The notes under the pieces were generated by a model that was given only the letters and a program-made list of their open reading frames with translations, was not told the origin of the DNA and ran no database searches. The position numbers and the translations under genes were made by a program. DNA of 64,000 nucleotides from CAZGSV01 sp964528605 (GTDB lineage: Bacteria > Armatimonadota > Zipacnadia > CAZGSV01): contig CAZGSV010000001.1 of NCBI GenBank assembly GCA_964528605.1, positions 1 to 64,000 on the forward strand. Direction: 5' to 3'. This document shows, in pieces, positions 1-8,571 of this stretch; positions within the stretch are counted from its first letter, which is position 1, and each line of letters begins with the position of its first letter.

Positions 1-319
1 CGCCGCCGAGGTGATCGCGGTCGTAATGGCTGATCACCAGGTACTCGACTCGTGTGCGCCCCGCCGCTCGCAGCGCCTTCAGAATGGACTCCCCCGCCTC
101 GTCGTTACCTCCGGCGTCAATGGCCAGGCTCTGCCCGGAAGGGCTCAGCACCAGCGCCGCGTCCGCCTGCCCCACATCGAGCACTATGATGCGGACGCCC
201 TCAGGAGGAGCAGCCGCCGTCAGCGCTGCCGTCCCGGCCAGCGCCACAACCAGCAGCCAACCCAGCAGCCTCCCGGTCCGGCCTACGCTTCCACTTCCAG
301 CCAGAGCGGATTGCTCCAT
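1..319 (-). CDS. Partial MBL-fold hydrolase (ComEC-type C-terminal domain), N-terminus only
   Basis: An open frame reads leftward from an ATG at 319 and runs off the window edge. Translated by hand, it starts with a basic stretch and a hydrophobic segment (LLGWLLVVALAGTAALTAAA, signal peptide or anchor). It then shows VLDVGQADAALVLSPSGQ and IDAGG, and ends at HYDRDHLGG, the HxxxDH zinc motif of the metallo-beta-lactamase fold. The LDVGQGD-like opening is typical of the MBL domain of ComEC/Rec2 and of free-standing secreted relatives. The ATG lies inside the 3' end of the downstream-facing PHP gene (37 bp overlap, same strand), which suggests translational coupling. Substrate unknown; the rest of the active site is outside the window. 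Confidence 0.8.
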   Translation of the reverse strand, partial: MEQSALAGSGSVGRTGRLLGWLLVVALAGTAALTAAAPPEGVRIIVLDVGQADAALVLSPSGQSLAIDAGGNDEAGESILKALRAAGRTRVEYLVISHYDRDHLGG

Positions 320-1173
320 GCCGTGCGCCCCCCGTCGTCAACGCACTCGATCCTAATGTACCCCTCCGCCCCCCTCAAGCGGTGCTCGGCGCGTTCGAGC
401 AGTCGCTCGCCCGAGGCATGGACCGTGGTTCCCTCCGAGGCCCTGCCGATGAAGCGAATCTCGCGCACCGGCGAACACTCCACCTCGACGCCCGCTTCGG
501 TGACCTTGATGTCAAGAATGCTCGGACCTTGCGTGGAGTAGAACGCCCCCTCGCACAGGGCCCGCAGAATGGTTTCTTGGCCTTTGCGCGCCGCCTTGAC
601 CACAGCCCAGGCCTGGCCCACCTGCGTTCTCGCAAACCTCGAATCATCCAGCCCATGAGCGTCGTCAGTAGCCAATCCCCACAGGCGCACGCCGCTCTGT
701 AGCAATTCGTCCCAAATGTAGGCCGAAAGGCCCTTGCCGTTCAGCAGTTGGCAAACGTTGTTATAGACCTCCAGCCCGATCAGGCCAGGGTACTGAGCAA
801 CCGTGGCCGCTGACAGGCCCGCCCAGTACGGGTGGGCGAGGAAGGGAACGCCGCCCAGCCCCTGCACCAGCCGCACGCTCTCCCCGATGTCGCCCCTCTC
901 GTCAACCAGCGGCTCGCGTATCCCCAGCGCAACCACGTCAGTCTCGCCCACCTCCGCGCCCGGGATGAGCACCAGGTCCCCGAAAGAGCCCTCCACCGGC
1001 GTTATGCGGTGATGATCCGTGATCGCCAGAAAGTCGTAACCGTGGCTGGCGTACCATTCCGCCGTTTCCTGCGGCGTCCCGTGGCCGTCAGAGTTGGTGG
1101 TGTGCGTGTGCAGGTTGCCCCGGAGCCAGACGCCTGGGCGCTCGTAGGGATTCGAGACGGTGAAATCGGGCAT
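283..1173 (-). CDS. PHP-domain metal-dependent phosphoesterase
   Basis: This 296-residue protein opens with the PHP motif HTHTTNSDG around residue 22. Further metal-ligand motifs follow in the expected order: AITDHH, a Glu in IPGAEV, LAHPYW, and ATDDAHG near residue 170. PHP proteins of this size are trinuclear-metal phosphoesterases acting on nucleotides or small phosphates; the substrate cannot be read from sequence. The C-terminal third (about 220-296) looks like a small beta-sandwich. A good ribosome site (AAGGAGA, 8 bases before the ATG) supports the start. It precedes and overlaps the MBL-fold gene and follows adenine deaminase on the same strand, so a short purine or nucleotide-related operon is possible but unproven. 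Confidence 0.85.
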   Translation of the reverse strand: MPDFTVSNPYERPGVWLRGNLHTHTTNSDGHGTPQETAEWYASHGYDFLAITDHHRITPVEGSFGDLVLIPGAEVGETDVVALGIREPLVDERGDIGESVRLVQGLGGVPFLAHPYWAGLSAATVAQYPGLIGLEVYNNVCQLLNGKGLSAYIWDELLQSGVRLWGLATDDAHGLDDSRFARTQVGQAWAVVKAARKGQETILRALCEGAFYSTQGPSILDIKVTEAGVEVECSPVREIRFIGRASEGTTVHASGERLLERAEHRLRGAEGYIRIECVDDGGRTAWSNPLWLEVEA

Positions 1174-1290
1174 CAGTGATCTCCTTCGTCGGATGCCGCA
1201 AGATTATGCCCCGCGGCCCTCACTCGTCCAGCGCGCCTCCGGGGGGGGCCGCCTCACCTCCGCGCCCTCGCCCTCTTGCCCCGCAAGACC

Positions 1291-3024
1291 TCAGGCCCTC
1301 AGCGGCACCAAGCGGAACTCCCTCACGTCCACCAAGCCCCGGTCCGTCAGCCGCAATTCCGGAATCACCGGCAGCGCCAGGAACGACATCGTCATCATGG
1401 GGCTGGGCAGCGTGCAGCCCAACGAGCGAACCGCCCGCTCGAGTTGCGAGACCCGCTCGCTCACCTCGGCAATCGGCAGTTCCGACATCAACCCCGCCAG
1501 CGGCAAAGGCAGATGAGCCAGCACCTGTGACCCGGCCACCACTGCCTGCCCGCCGTCCGAGCCGATGACAGTGTTCGCCGCCAGAACCATCTCCTCGTCC
1601 GAGGCGCCCACCACCACGAGGTTGTGCGAATCGTGAGCCACCGTGGACGCCATCGCCCCTCGCCGGAGCCCGAAGCCACGCACGAACCCCAGCCCGAGGC
1701 CGCCGCTTCCGCTATGCCGTTCAATGACGGCCACCTTGAGCAGATCCTGTGACGGGTCCGCCAGCCACAAGCCCTCCCCGACCGGCGGAGCAGCAACACC
1801 GGCCCGCGTCACAATCTGATCGGGCACGACCTCAATCACGCGCGCGCGCGCGCCCTCCGCCCGGATGCGAAAGATCGCGCTCGTGACGGGCGACCGGCGC
1901 ACCGTCCCGCGCAGACCCTCCAATCCGATGGCAGGCACGTCAACCGAGAGGCCGCCTCCGCTCGCGACCTTCTTGCCTGCCTTGACCACCAGCACCGGCT
2001 CGAAGTCGCGCAGGTCCCTCACCAGCACCAGGTCCGCCTGGTACCCTGGCGCGACCGCTCCGCGCCGCGCCAGGCCGAAGTGCTCGAACGCGTTCAGCGT
2101 GCACATCTGCACCGCTTGCAGCGGATGCAGGCCCAGCACCACAGCCTTGCGCAGCACGCGATTCAGATGCCCCTCGCGCAGATCATGAGGATGCACGTCG
2201 TCGCTCCCGAAGGTGCAGCGGCGCGCCAGCGCGGGTCCGCCCTCGATGACCACCGGTGCCAGGTCGGCCAGGTTCTTCGCCGCCGAGCCCTCTCGGATTA
2301 TCAGCCGCATACCGGCCGCCAACTTCTCGCGCGCCTCTTTGGCGCCTATTGTCTCGTGGTCCGAGGAGACCCCGGTCGCGGCGTAGGCTTGCAGGTCGCG
2401 TCCCGAGAGCAGTGGCGCGTGCCCGTCCACCACTTTGCCCTCCCCGATCGCCGCCGCTATCTTCTCCAGTGCCTCCGCCTCGCCCGCCAACACGCCGGGC
2501 AAGTTCATCATCTCCCCCAGCCCCACCACGCGGGCCTCCCGCAAGAGCGCCGCGATCTCCTCCGTTGCCAACGCTGCGCCCGCGGTCTCAAGCGCAGTCG
2601 CCGGCACGCACGAGGGCGCCAGAAAAAACACCTCCAGCGGCAGCGCCTCGGTCGCGCGCAGCAACTCCCTAATCCCCCTCGCGCCCAGCACGTTCGCGAC
2701 CTCGTGAGGGTCCGCGAACACCGCCGTCGTGCCGAACGGCACTACCGCCCGAGCGAACTCCGCGGGGGAGACGATACTGCTCTCAAGGTGGAGGTGCGCG
2801 TCCGCAAACCCGGGCAGCAGATACGCCCCCCCGGCGTCCACCTCTTCCGCCCTTTCGCGGTAGTCTCCCACACCGGCGATCGTGGCCCCACAAACCGCGA
2901 CTGCCTTCTCCTCTATCCCTAGAGTGAAAACGTTGACGACCTGGGCATTGCGAATGAGCAGGTCCGCCGGCGCCAGGCCCCGCGCCACTTTCACCAGCCG
3001 CTGGAGAGCGGACACCTCAGTCAT
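1291..3024 (-). CDS. ade: Adenine deaminase
   Basis: The 577-residue length and motif order match bacterial Ade of the amidohydrolase superfamily, which converts adenine to hypoxanthine and ammonia in purine salvage. Visible motifs are PGFADAHLHLESS (metal-binding HxH and the Ade-specific ESS), FADPHEVANV, KVVDGHAP, GVSSDHE and TFGSDDVHPHDL. The C-terminal domain holds HDSHNLVVVGASDEEM and GG-rich segments, as in family members. The ATG at 3024 has only a weak G-rich ribosome site and lies 23 bp after the membrane protein gene stop, suggesting co-transcription from further upstream. No truncation is visible. Confidence 0.93.
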   Translation of the reverse strand: MTEVSALQRLVKVARGLAPADLLIRNAQVVNVFTLGIEEKAVAVCGATIAGVGDYRERAEEVDAGGAYLLPGFADAHLHLESSIVSPAEFARAVVPFGTTAVFADPHEVANVLGARGIRELLRATEALPLEVFFLAPSCVPATALETAGAALATEEIAALLREARVVGLGEMMNLPGVLAGEAEALEKIAAAIGEGKVVDGHAPLLSGRDLQAYAATGVSSDHETIGAKEAREKLAAGMRLIIREGSAAKNLADLAPVVIEGGPALARRCTFGSDDVHPHDLREGHLNRVLRKAVVLGLHPLQAVQMCTLNAFEHFGLARRGAVAPGYQADLVLVRDLRDFEPVLVVKAGKKVASGGGLSVDVPAIGLEGLRGTVRRSPVTSAIFRIRAEGARARVIEVVPDQIVTRAGVAAPPVGEGLWLADPSQDLLKVAVIERHSGSGGLGLGFVRGFGLRRGAMASTVAHDSHNLVVVGASDEEMVLAANTVIGSDGGQAVVAGSQVLAHLPLPLAGLMSELPIAEVSERVSQLERAVRSLGCTLPSPMMTMSFLALPVIPELRLTDRGLVDVREFRLVPLRA

Positions 3025-3046
3025 CCCCGGGCCGCCCTCCGCAGCG

Positions 3047-3967
3047 TCAGCCCTGGGCCCCTTTGCATATCCGCACCATCAGCGCCAGGCACCACAGCGC
3101 GGCTAAGGCCCACAGGACAACGGCTGCCATCAGCAGCGGGCCCATCGCAGTGAGGCCCGGGTGCGAGAGCGCGTGAGCCGCCAGCCGCCCCAGCCATCCC
3201 ACCGCGCCCGCCAGCCCGATTAGGCCTAGCCAGTGCGACAGTGGAAGCGCCTTCGTGAGCCATCCCAGCGCGCCCCGCAGCCCCACCCCCTTGGCCGCCG
3301 CGCACACGCGCAGAGCCAGTGACGCGCACGCAAAGAAGACGCCCAACCCGATGGCCAAGCCGAGCAGCGGGCGACGAAACCCTCCGAGAACCTCTCTAGC
3401 GCCGAAGAAGACTATCGGCAGCGGCAGAAAATCGCAGACCAGCACCGGCAGCGCGGAGACAAGACCGACCCGAAAGACTCGCCACCAGTGGATCAGGACA
3501 TTCGGCCGGCCCTGGCCGTACGGCGAGCGGTCAAGTGCCCTCGCGAGCGCAACCAGCACGACTGCCGATAGCACGACCTCCAACGCCAGCGCATAGGCAG
3601 CAGTGAACGACGCCGCGACGACCATCCGCCCGGGGTCCCCCCCCGAAGGCCCAAGCCTCGCCAACCCGGCCATGCGCATGTCCGCCAGCGGCAGCGCCCC
3701 GTAGTAGAACCACCGTGTCAGGAACTGGAACAGGTCCGTCGCCACGCTCCAGGTGGCGCTGGCCACTCCGCTGAGGAACATTAGCGGAGACAGCAGCAGC
3801 CGAGGCGGGCTCCCCGCCGCCGTAAGCCTGGCGGACAGCACCTGCCCGTGGTAGTTCCACGCGTGCACTCCCAGCACCGGTATCAGCAACCACCACGCCC
3901 TGACCACCGCCGCGCCCGCGTCGCGCACCGCGGCGGAAGTGAAAGGCCCGAGCCCCCTTCTCATCAT
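3047..3967 (-). CDS. Multi-pass membrane protein of unknown function
   Basis: This 306-residue protein is dominated by hydrophobic segments, including WWLLIPVLGVHAW near residue 27, LALEVVLSAVVLVALA, VGLVSALPVLVCDFLPLPIV, PLLGLAIGLGVFFACASLAL, and two close segments at the C-terminus. About six membrane spans seem likely. No motif I recognise is present. Its ATG overlaps the stop of the preceding gene (ATGA), so the two are almost certainly translated together, and both are Ala/Leu/Trp-rich multi-pass proteins of similar size. They may form a heteromeric membrane complex; that is inference. Confidence 0.7.
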   Translation of the reverse strand: MMRRGLGPFTSAAVRDAGAAVVRAWWLLIPVLGVHAWNYHGQVLSARLTAAGSPPRLLLSPLMFLSGVASATWSVATDLFQFLTRWFYYGALPLADMRMAGLARLGPSGGDPGRMVVAASFTAAYALALEVVLSAVVLVALARALDRSPYGQGRPNVLIHWWRVFRVGLVSALPVLVCDFLPLPIVFFGAREVLGGFRRPLLGLAIGLGVFFACASLALRVCAAAKGVGLRGALGWLTKALPLSHWLGLIGLAGAVGWLGRLAAHALSHPGLTAMGPLLMAAVVLWALAALWCLALMVRICKGAQG

Positions 3968-4947
3968 CGCTTGCGCCTCCTCCTGTGCGGCCGGGCGCTC
4001 GCGCCCTGCCTGCGTGCCCTAGCAGGCGCCTGCTCCTCGGCCCCCGCGCGGCCCTGACACGCGATCAAGAGAGAGGCGAGCAGCCAGGCCGCCAGCACGG
4101 CGCGGGTCGCGATGAGCATCAGCCCTAGCAAGCCCCCGACGATATTGCTGTGCGGCCAGTACGCTACCTCGGTGCCCTTGACGGCCCAGTCATAGAAAAG
4201 CAGCAACAGCCCGCCGACGAAGACGGTGCTCAGAACGGGGTACCAGTCGCGCCGAAAAACCCCCGCCAGGTCACGCGCGCTGCGCCAGAACAGCCCCCCC
4301 CGTACGGCGCTCGCGCACATCCCCATTACCGCCAGCACGCGCAGCGCCGCCAAGAACGGCGGAGGCACCACCTCCGCCCACCGATTGGGCGCGAGCGACT
4401 CGAGCCGGCCCAACTTCCAGGCCGCGTACAGCCCCGAGTATCGAGCCGCCTCCAGCAGTACCATCCACAACAGCCCCACCCAAAGCACCCGCGCCCATGC
4501 GCGCGGGAATCCGCCCTCAGAGCCGGCCTCCTGCTCGCCGTCCACCGGGGTCAGCACGCACGCGGCCCAAGCAATGAACGAGGCGTATATCACCAGGAAC
4601 CACAGCGGCTGCGCGACGAGGGCGAATAATCGGTACTTCCGCAGCGGCATCCCCCGACGCGGGGCATGCACCACATCCGCGATGCTCGGAGCAGGCAGCG
4701 GCGCCACGCCCGCCTCCAACACGCGCCCCAACTTCAGCAGCGCGCTGCCGGGTACGGAGCGCGCGCTGCTCGGCAGAAACCCGGCCGGTGAGGTGACGAC
4801 GCCCTGGATCGGGTTGGGCCCGGTAGCGCCCCGGGGAGCGCGCATGGCGACCCAGCACAACGCGCTCAGCCAAACCAGCGCCACTATCAGCACTCTCAGC
4901 TGTGGCGCCTCGGCCCAACCCCACCGCATCACCCGCGGCAGCCTCAT
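3964..4947 (-). CDS. Multi-pass membrane protein of unknown function
   Basis: This 327-residue protein starts with a span near residue 20 (VLIVALVWLSALCWVAM), followed by a roughly 75-residue loop on the far side. More spans follow, including LVAQPLWFLVIYASFIAWAACVL and VLWVGLLWMVLLEAARYSGLY, and the C-terminus is very basic (ARRQGASARPHRRRRKR). No known family recognised. It is the first gene of a two-gene unit overlapping 3047-3967, with a good minus-strand promoter candidate just upstream at 5005-5033. Confidence 0.7.
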   Translation of the reverse strand: MRLPRVMRWGWAEAPQLRVLIVALVWLSALCWVAMRAPRGATGPNPIQGVVTSPAGFLPSSARSVPGSALLKLGRVLEAGVAPLPAPSIADVVHAPRRGMPLRKYRLFALVAQPLWFLVIYASFIAWAACVLTPVDGEQEAGSEGGFPRAWARVLWVGLLWMVLLEAARYSGLYAAWKLGRLESLAPNRWAEVVPPPFLAALRVLAVMGMCASAVRGGLFWRSARDLAGVFRRDWYPVLSTVFVGGLLLLFYDWAVKGTEVAYWPHSNIVGGLLGLMLIATRAVLAAWLLASLLIACQGRAGAEEQAPARARRQGASARPHRRRRKR

Positions 4948-5004
4948 TCTTGTCCCTCACGCATTCCGAAACCTCGCTAAGCGCTACCCGATCGCTGGGA
5001 AGGC

Positions 5005-5033
5005 ATAGTATCCCCTGGCCGCGTGGGTAACAA
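5005..5033 (-). promoter_or_regulatory. Sigma70-type promoter for the minus-strand membrane-protein pair
   Basis: Read on the minus strand, TTGTTA (-35) and TACTAT (-10) are separated by exactly 17 bases, about 60 bp upstream of the ATG at 4947. It sits in a 258-bp divergent intergenic region together with a plus-strand promoter candidate at 5117-5145. Confidence 0.5.
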
Positions 5034-5116
5034 CTCCGACCGGCCCTCAGGGGAGCGCACTCCGCCGCAGCATCCGCAGGCCAGGAAAACCAACCCACGC
5101 AGGCCGCGCAGGAGGG

Positions 5117-5145
5117 TTGACTACGCCCGCCCCGCGGCATAGATT
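5117..5145 (+). promoter_or_regulatory. Sigma70-type promoter for the J-domain/TPR gene
   Basis: TTGACT and TAGATT with a 17-base spacer lie about 60 bp upstream of the proposed start at 5206. The predicted leader carries GGAGAGG at about 5188-5194. Confidence 0.55.
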
Positions 5146-5205
5146 TCCTTCCAGGGCTGTCCCTGCGCTCTGGGCAGAGAGTCAGCCGGAGAGGGCTGAA
5201 TCAGG

Positions 5206-6195
5206 CTGGAGGATCTCTACGAGATTCTTGGAGTGCACCCAAAGGCCGGCGCTGAGGTCATCAAGAAGGCGTACTACGCCCTAGTGCAGAAGTACCATCC
5301 CGACCATGTCGCCCCCGGCAAGAAGGCCTGGGCCGCGGAGAAGATGCGGGCGCTCAACCGCGCCTTCGCAGTGCTCGCGGACCCCCTCAAGCGTGCCGAC
5401 TACGACCGCCAATGCCCTCAGGCCCAGCCCCTTCTCACTGATCGCCACGCGACCGCCAAGGCGACGGCCGGGCCGGGCGACTGGTGCACCGTCCACCGAG
5501 GCGTCCGCGCCGTCGCCAGGTGCGACCACTGCGGGCGTCTCCTGTGTGAAGACTGCGCGCACGAGAATGGAGTGTTGACCTTGTGTCTCAGATGCCTGTC
5601 GGCTGGCGATGCCACGCGACGTTTCGCGGAGGGACAGCAGTACCTCGAGAAGGGCGCCGATCACGAGGCCGCCAACGCCTTTCGCGAGGTAGTACGCCTC
5701 ACCCCCGACGATGCCGCTGGCCATTACAACCTGGGCGTGGCCCTCTTGCGGCTCAGGATCAGCGACGAAGCCGCAAGCAGTCTGGAGCGCGCCGCTGAAC
5801 TCCAGCCCATGGACCCCGAAATCCACGTTGCCCATGCGCGTGCGCTGGCGGCCAAGGGAGATCTCGAAGAGGCCATCAAGGCCTACCGGCGCGGCCTGAG
5901 CATGGCGCCCGAGCGACTCGAGGCGGCCTTTGAACTGGGGATGCTGCTGGCGCGCGTCAAGTCCTACCGCGAGGCCTACGCCGCCTTCGACGAGGTAGTT
6001 AAGCGCGACCCGGCCGATGCGCGCGCCCTGCTCATGCAGGCCAAGACGCTCGTCCGCCTCAAACGCGAACGCGAAGCCAGCCCGCTCGTGCGCCGGGCCC
6101 TCACCATGAACCCCAATCTAGCCCCGGAACTCAGAGACCTGCCGCTCGGATTCCGCGTGCGGCACGTCCTACGCCGCGTCTGGCCTAAACTCTAG
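5206..6195 (+). CDS. J-domain protein with B-box-like zinc motif and TPR repeats
   Basis: The protein begins LEDLYEILGVHPKAG, the first helix of a DnaJ J-domain, with the HPD at YHPDH around residue 36. A Cys/His cluster at about residues 88-126 (CTVH, CDHCG, CEDC, CLRC) resembles the B-box-like zinc motif seen in bacterial membrane and chaperone-linked proteins. Four or more TPR units follow to the end (for example NLGVALLRLRISDEAASSLERA and AYRRGLSMAPERLEAAFELG). The J-domain would recruit a DnaK partner and the TPRs bind a client. There is no ATG, GTG or TTG between the in-frame stop at 5197 and the J-domain. The first conventional start (GTG 5233) would remove helix I, so CTG at 5206, 11 bases after GGAGAGG, is the best start. 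Confidence 0.8.
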   Translation: MEDLYEILGVHPKAGAEVIKKAYYALVQKYHPDHVAPGKKAWAAEKMRALNRAFAVLADPLKRADYDRQCPQAQPLLTDRHATAKATAGPGDWCTVHRGVRAVARCDHCGRLLCEDCAHENGVLTLCLRCLSAGDATRRFAEGQQYLEKGADHEAANAFREVVRLTPDDAAGHYNLGVALLRLRISDEAASSLERAAELQPMDPEIHVAHARALAAKGDLEEAIKAYRRGLSMAPERLEAAFELGMLLARVKSYREAYAAFDEVVKRDPADARALLMQAKTLVRLKREREASPLVRRALTMNPNLAPELRDLPLGFRVRHVLRRVWPKL

Positions 6196-6330
6196 CGGGG
6201 TTCCGGCTCAGGCGCAGTCCTCACACTTGGGCATAAGGCTCACCGCACCTCGCAAGCGCCAGGTGCGAGCATATGAGTGGCCCGTGCACTGGTCAAACCC
6301 CGAGTGCCACTCCACCTGCGGCCGGCGCAG

Positions 6331-6339
6331 TGATATAGT
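6331..6339 (+). promoter_or_regulatory. Extended -10 element immediately before the phosphatase gene
   Basis: TG-A-TATAGT ends 7 bases before the ATG at 6347, placing the likely transcription start at or within a base or two of the start codon. No ribosome site precedes that ATG, so a leaderless transcript is predicted. Confidence 0.45.
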
Positions 6340-6346
6340 GCCGAAC

Positions 6347-6835
6347 ATGATTGCCGGTGGACGGGGTCCGCGACCACCCAATGCCTTCGCCTGGATTCGA
6401 CGCGGGCTGCTGGCCCGCTCGGCCCTGCCCCGCCTCGCGCGCGAGATCGAGTGGCTCCACACGCAGGGCATCAGGCGGATACTCTCCTTCGAGCCCATCC
6501 CACGCAACTCGGAGGCATGGGAGGCCGTCCAAAGGCTCGGCCTGCAAGTCCGGGAGATTCTTGTGCCCGACTGCGAGGCGCCCACCTTTGAGCAAGCGGA
6601 GGAGACCCTGGGCGTCATCAGGGAATCCCTTCACAACGGCGCCCCCCTGCTCTTCCACTGCCTGGCGGGCGTTGGCCGCACCGGCGTCGCCCATGGCCTC
6701 TACCTCATCGAGTTCCAGAGCCTCAGCCCCGAGCAAGCAGAGCGCGAGGCCGGCGTCGAGACCAGAAACCAGGCCGGCTTCCTCCTCGACTGGGCGGCTG
6801 CAAGAGGCGAGCCGCCCGCCGGCCTGGCCCGCTGA
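6347..6835 (+). CDS. Dual-specificity/tyrosine phosphatase family protein
   Basis: The protein (162 residues from the ATG at 6347) contains the full cysteine-phosphatase loop HCLAGVGRTG, with nucleophile Cys about 105 and Arg about 111. Upstream is a candidate general acid in VPDCEAPTF. The N-terminal GLLARSALPRLAREIEWLHTQGIRRILSF matches the opening of atypical DSPs, which act on phosphoproteins, phosphoinositides or RNA 5' ends. I chose 6347 over an upstream TTG because the domain begins here and an extended -10 sits just before it. The stop overlaps the start of the next gene (TGATG), so the two are coupled. Confidence 0.85.
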   Translation: MIAGGRGPRPPNAFAWIRRGLLARSALPRLAREIEWLHTQGIRRILSFEPIPRNSEAWEAVQRLGLQVREILVPDCEAPTFEQAEETLGVIRESLHNGAPLLFHCLAGVGRTGVAHGLYLIEFQSLSPEQAEREAGVETRNQAGFLLDWAAARGEPPAGLAR

Positions 6836-7788
6836 TGACCCGCCGCGCCCCAGACCCCGTAGGCCGCCGCCGGCGCCCAGACGGCGGGCAAGCGACGACC
6901 ACGAGAACCCAGCCCATTGCCATCGCCACCTGGAACTTCGGCCTGGAAGCAGTGCAGGTCGCCGGCGCCATGCTCGCTAAGGGAGCGCCCGCGCTGGACG
7001 CGGTCGAGGCCGGCATACGCGCGGTGGAGGCCGACTCGGCCGTGCGCTCGGTCGGCTACGGCTCCCTGCCTAATGCAGAAGGCGTGGTGGAACTCGATGC
7101 CGCGATCATGGACGGCCCCACCCACCGCGCGGGAGCGGTCGCCGCGCTGCGGGCGACCATGCACCCCATATCGGTGGCACGTCAGGTCATGGAGAGAAGC
7201 CCGCACGTGATGCTGGTGGGGGAGGGGGCACGGAGGTTCGCGCGCGAACATGACTTCAGGCCCACCCGCCTCCTCACTAGAGCGGCTCGGGAAGCGTGGC
7301 TGCAACGCCGGGACAAGGCACACGACACCGTCGCGGTGCTGGCGGTGGACAAGCGCGGGTATGTGGCAGCCGGATGCAGCACCTCCGGCCTGCCGGGCAA
7401 GTTACCCGGACGCGTCGGAGACTCGGCCATCATCGGCGCGGGTCTCTACTGCGACCACGAGGTGGGCGCCGCGGGCGCTACCGGCATAGGCGAATACGTG
7501 CTGCGCGTCGGCGGCAGCCACATGGTGGTCACGCTCATGGGGGCCGGCCTGGCCCCGCAGGACGCTTGCCGGCGCGCGCTGGTGCACCTGCGCAACAAGA
7601 CGCGCCCCTCCGCCGGGCATCAGGTGGCCTTCATTGCCCTGGCCCGCGACGGGCGCTATGGTGCAGCGGCTCTCGAACCAGGATTCCTGCTGGCCGTGTG
7701 GCGCGCCGGACAGGCAACTCTCTCACAGATTGCGCCTCTGGGCTCGCACACCGCCCGCTCAAGAAGGGAAGGCGATCGCACGCGATGA
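6835..7788 (+). CDS. N-terminal-nucleophile hydrolase, aspartylglucosaminidase/isoaspartyl peptidase family
   Basis: The protein (317 residues) matches glycosylasparaginases along its length: PIAIATWNFG near residue 27, DAVEAGIRAVEAD, and the autocleavage site HDTVAVLAVD, where Thr about 165 becomes the nucleophile of the beta chain. It is followed by CSTSGLPGKLPGRVGDS, GAGLYCDHEVGAAGATGIGE and the substrate-binding GDS and TG segments. The family cleaves beta-aspartyl bonds, either the GlcNAc-Asn linkage of glycoproteins or isoaspartyl peptides. No signal peptide is visible, so a cytoplasmic role is likely. It overlaps both neighbours by 1-4 bp. Confidence 0.9.
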   Translation: MTRRAPDPVGRRRRPDGGQATTTRTQPIAIATWNFGLEAVQVAGAMLAKGAPALDAVEAGIRAVEADSAVRSVGYGSLPNAEGVVELDAAIMDGPTHRAGAVAALRATMHPISVARQVMERSPHVMLVGEGARRFAREHDFRPTRLLTRAAREAWLQRRDKAHDTVAVLAVDKRGYVAAGCSTSGLPGKLPGRVGDSAIIGAGLYCDHEVGAAGATGIGEYVLRVGGSHMVVTLMGAGLAPQDACRRALVHLRNKTRPSAGHQVAFIALARDGRYGAAALEPGFLLAVWRAGQATLSQIAPLGSHTARSRREGDRTR

Positions 7789-8555
7789 ACGTTCAGGAAC
7801 TGTTCTCGCTGGAGGGCCGCGTGGCGGTGGTGACCGGCGCCTCGCGCGGCCTGGGCCGCGCCATTGCCGAGGGATTGGCCAGCGCCGGCGCCAACGTCGT
7901 GATGGCCGCGCGCAATGCCGAAATGCTGCAACAGGCTGCCACGGAGGTCGCGGAGGCTACCGGGCGCGAGGCCCTGGCCGTTCCCACCGACGTCACGAAG
8001 CGCGACCAAGTCGAGCGCATGGTGGCGCAAACCCTACAGACCTTCGGCAGGCTGGACATCCTGATCAACAACGCCGGTATGGCCATCCGCAAACCCGTGG
8101 TGGACTTCACCGACGAAGAGTGGCAGACGGTCATTGACAACAACCTCACCGGCACCATGCTCTGCTGCCGGGCGGCGGCGCCGGCGATGATCGAGTGCAA
8201 GTGGGGCCGCATTGTCAACTTCGGCTCCACCATGGCCGCCGTCACTCTTCCCGGGCGCTCCGCCTACTCGGCGGCGAAGGCCGCCATACTCATGTTCACC
8301 AAGGCGCTCGCCTTGGAACTCGCCCCGCACCGCGTCCACGTCAACGCCATCTGCCCCGGCCCCTTCCATACCAGCACGACCCCGCCCGCCCGCGAGCCGC
8401 CGGGAGTCGTGACCTGGCCGATCGAGAGAGTTCCGTTGCTGCGCGTCGGCGATCCCAAGGAAATCGTGGGGCCCGTGCTGCTGCTCTCGTCGGAGGCCTC
8501 CAGTTTCATCACCGGCTCCGTCTTCTACGTGGACGGCGGCTGGACCGCGCAGTGA
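7785..8555 (+). CDS. Short-chain dehydrogenase/reductase (gluconate 5-dehydrogenase-like)
   Basis: A classical SDR of 256 residues from ATG 7785, which overlaps the previous stop as ATGA. It shows the cofactor loop TGASRGLGRA at about residue 16, NNAG near 90, the catalytic Ser in the FGSTMAAV region, YSAAK (Tyr about 161, Lys about 165), and a C-terminal SSFITGSVFYVDGGW. The absence of an Asp after beta-2 (AARN instead) favours NADP(H). The closest general group is 3-oxoacyl-ACP reductase/gluconate 5-dehydrogenase-type sugar oxidoreductases. The sugar-rich neighbourhood suggests a carbohydrate substrate. Confidence 0.9.
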   Translation: MNVQELFSLEGRVAVVTGASRGLGRAIAEGLASAGANVVMAARNAEMLQQAATEVAEATGREALAVPTDVTKRDQVERMVAQTLQTFGRLDILINNAGMAIRKPVVDFTDEEWQTVIDNNLTGTMLCCRAAAPAMIECKWGRIVNFGSTMAAVTLPGRSAYSAAKAAILMFTKALALELAPHRVHVNAICPGPFHTSTTPPAREPPGVVTWPIERVPLLRVGDPKEIVGPVLLLSSEASSFITGSVFYVDGGWTAQ

Positions 8556-8571
8556 ATGTGGGGGTGAAGGC

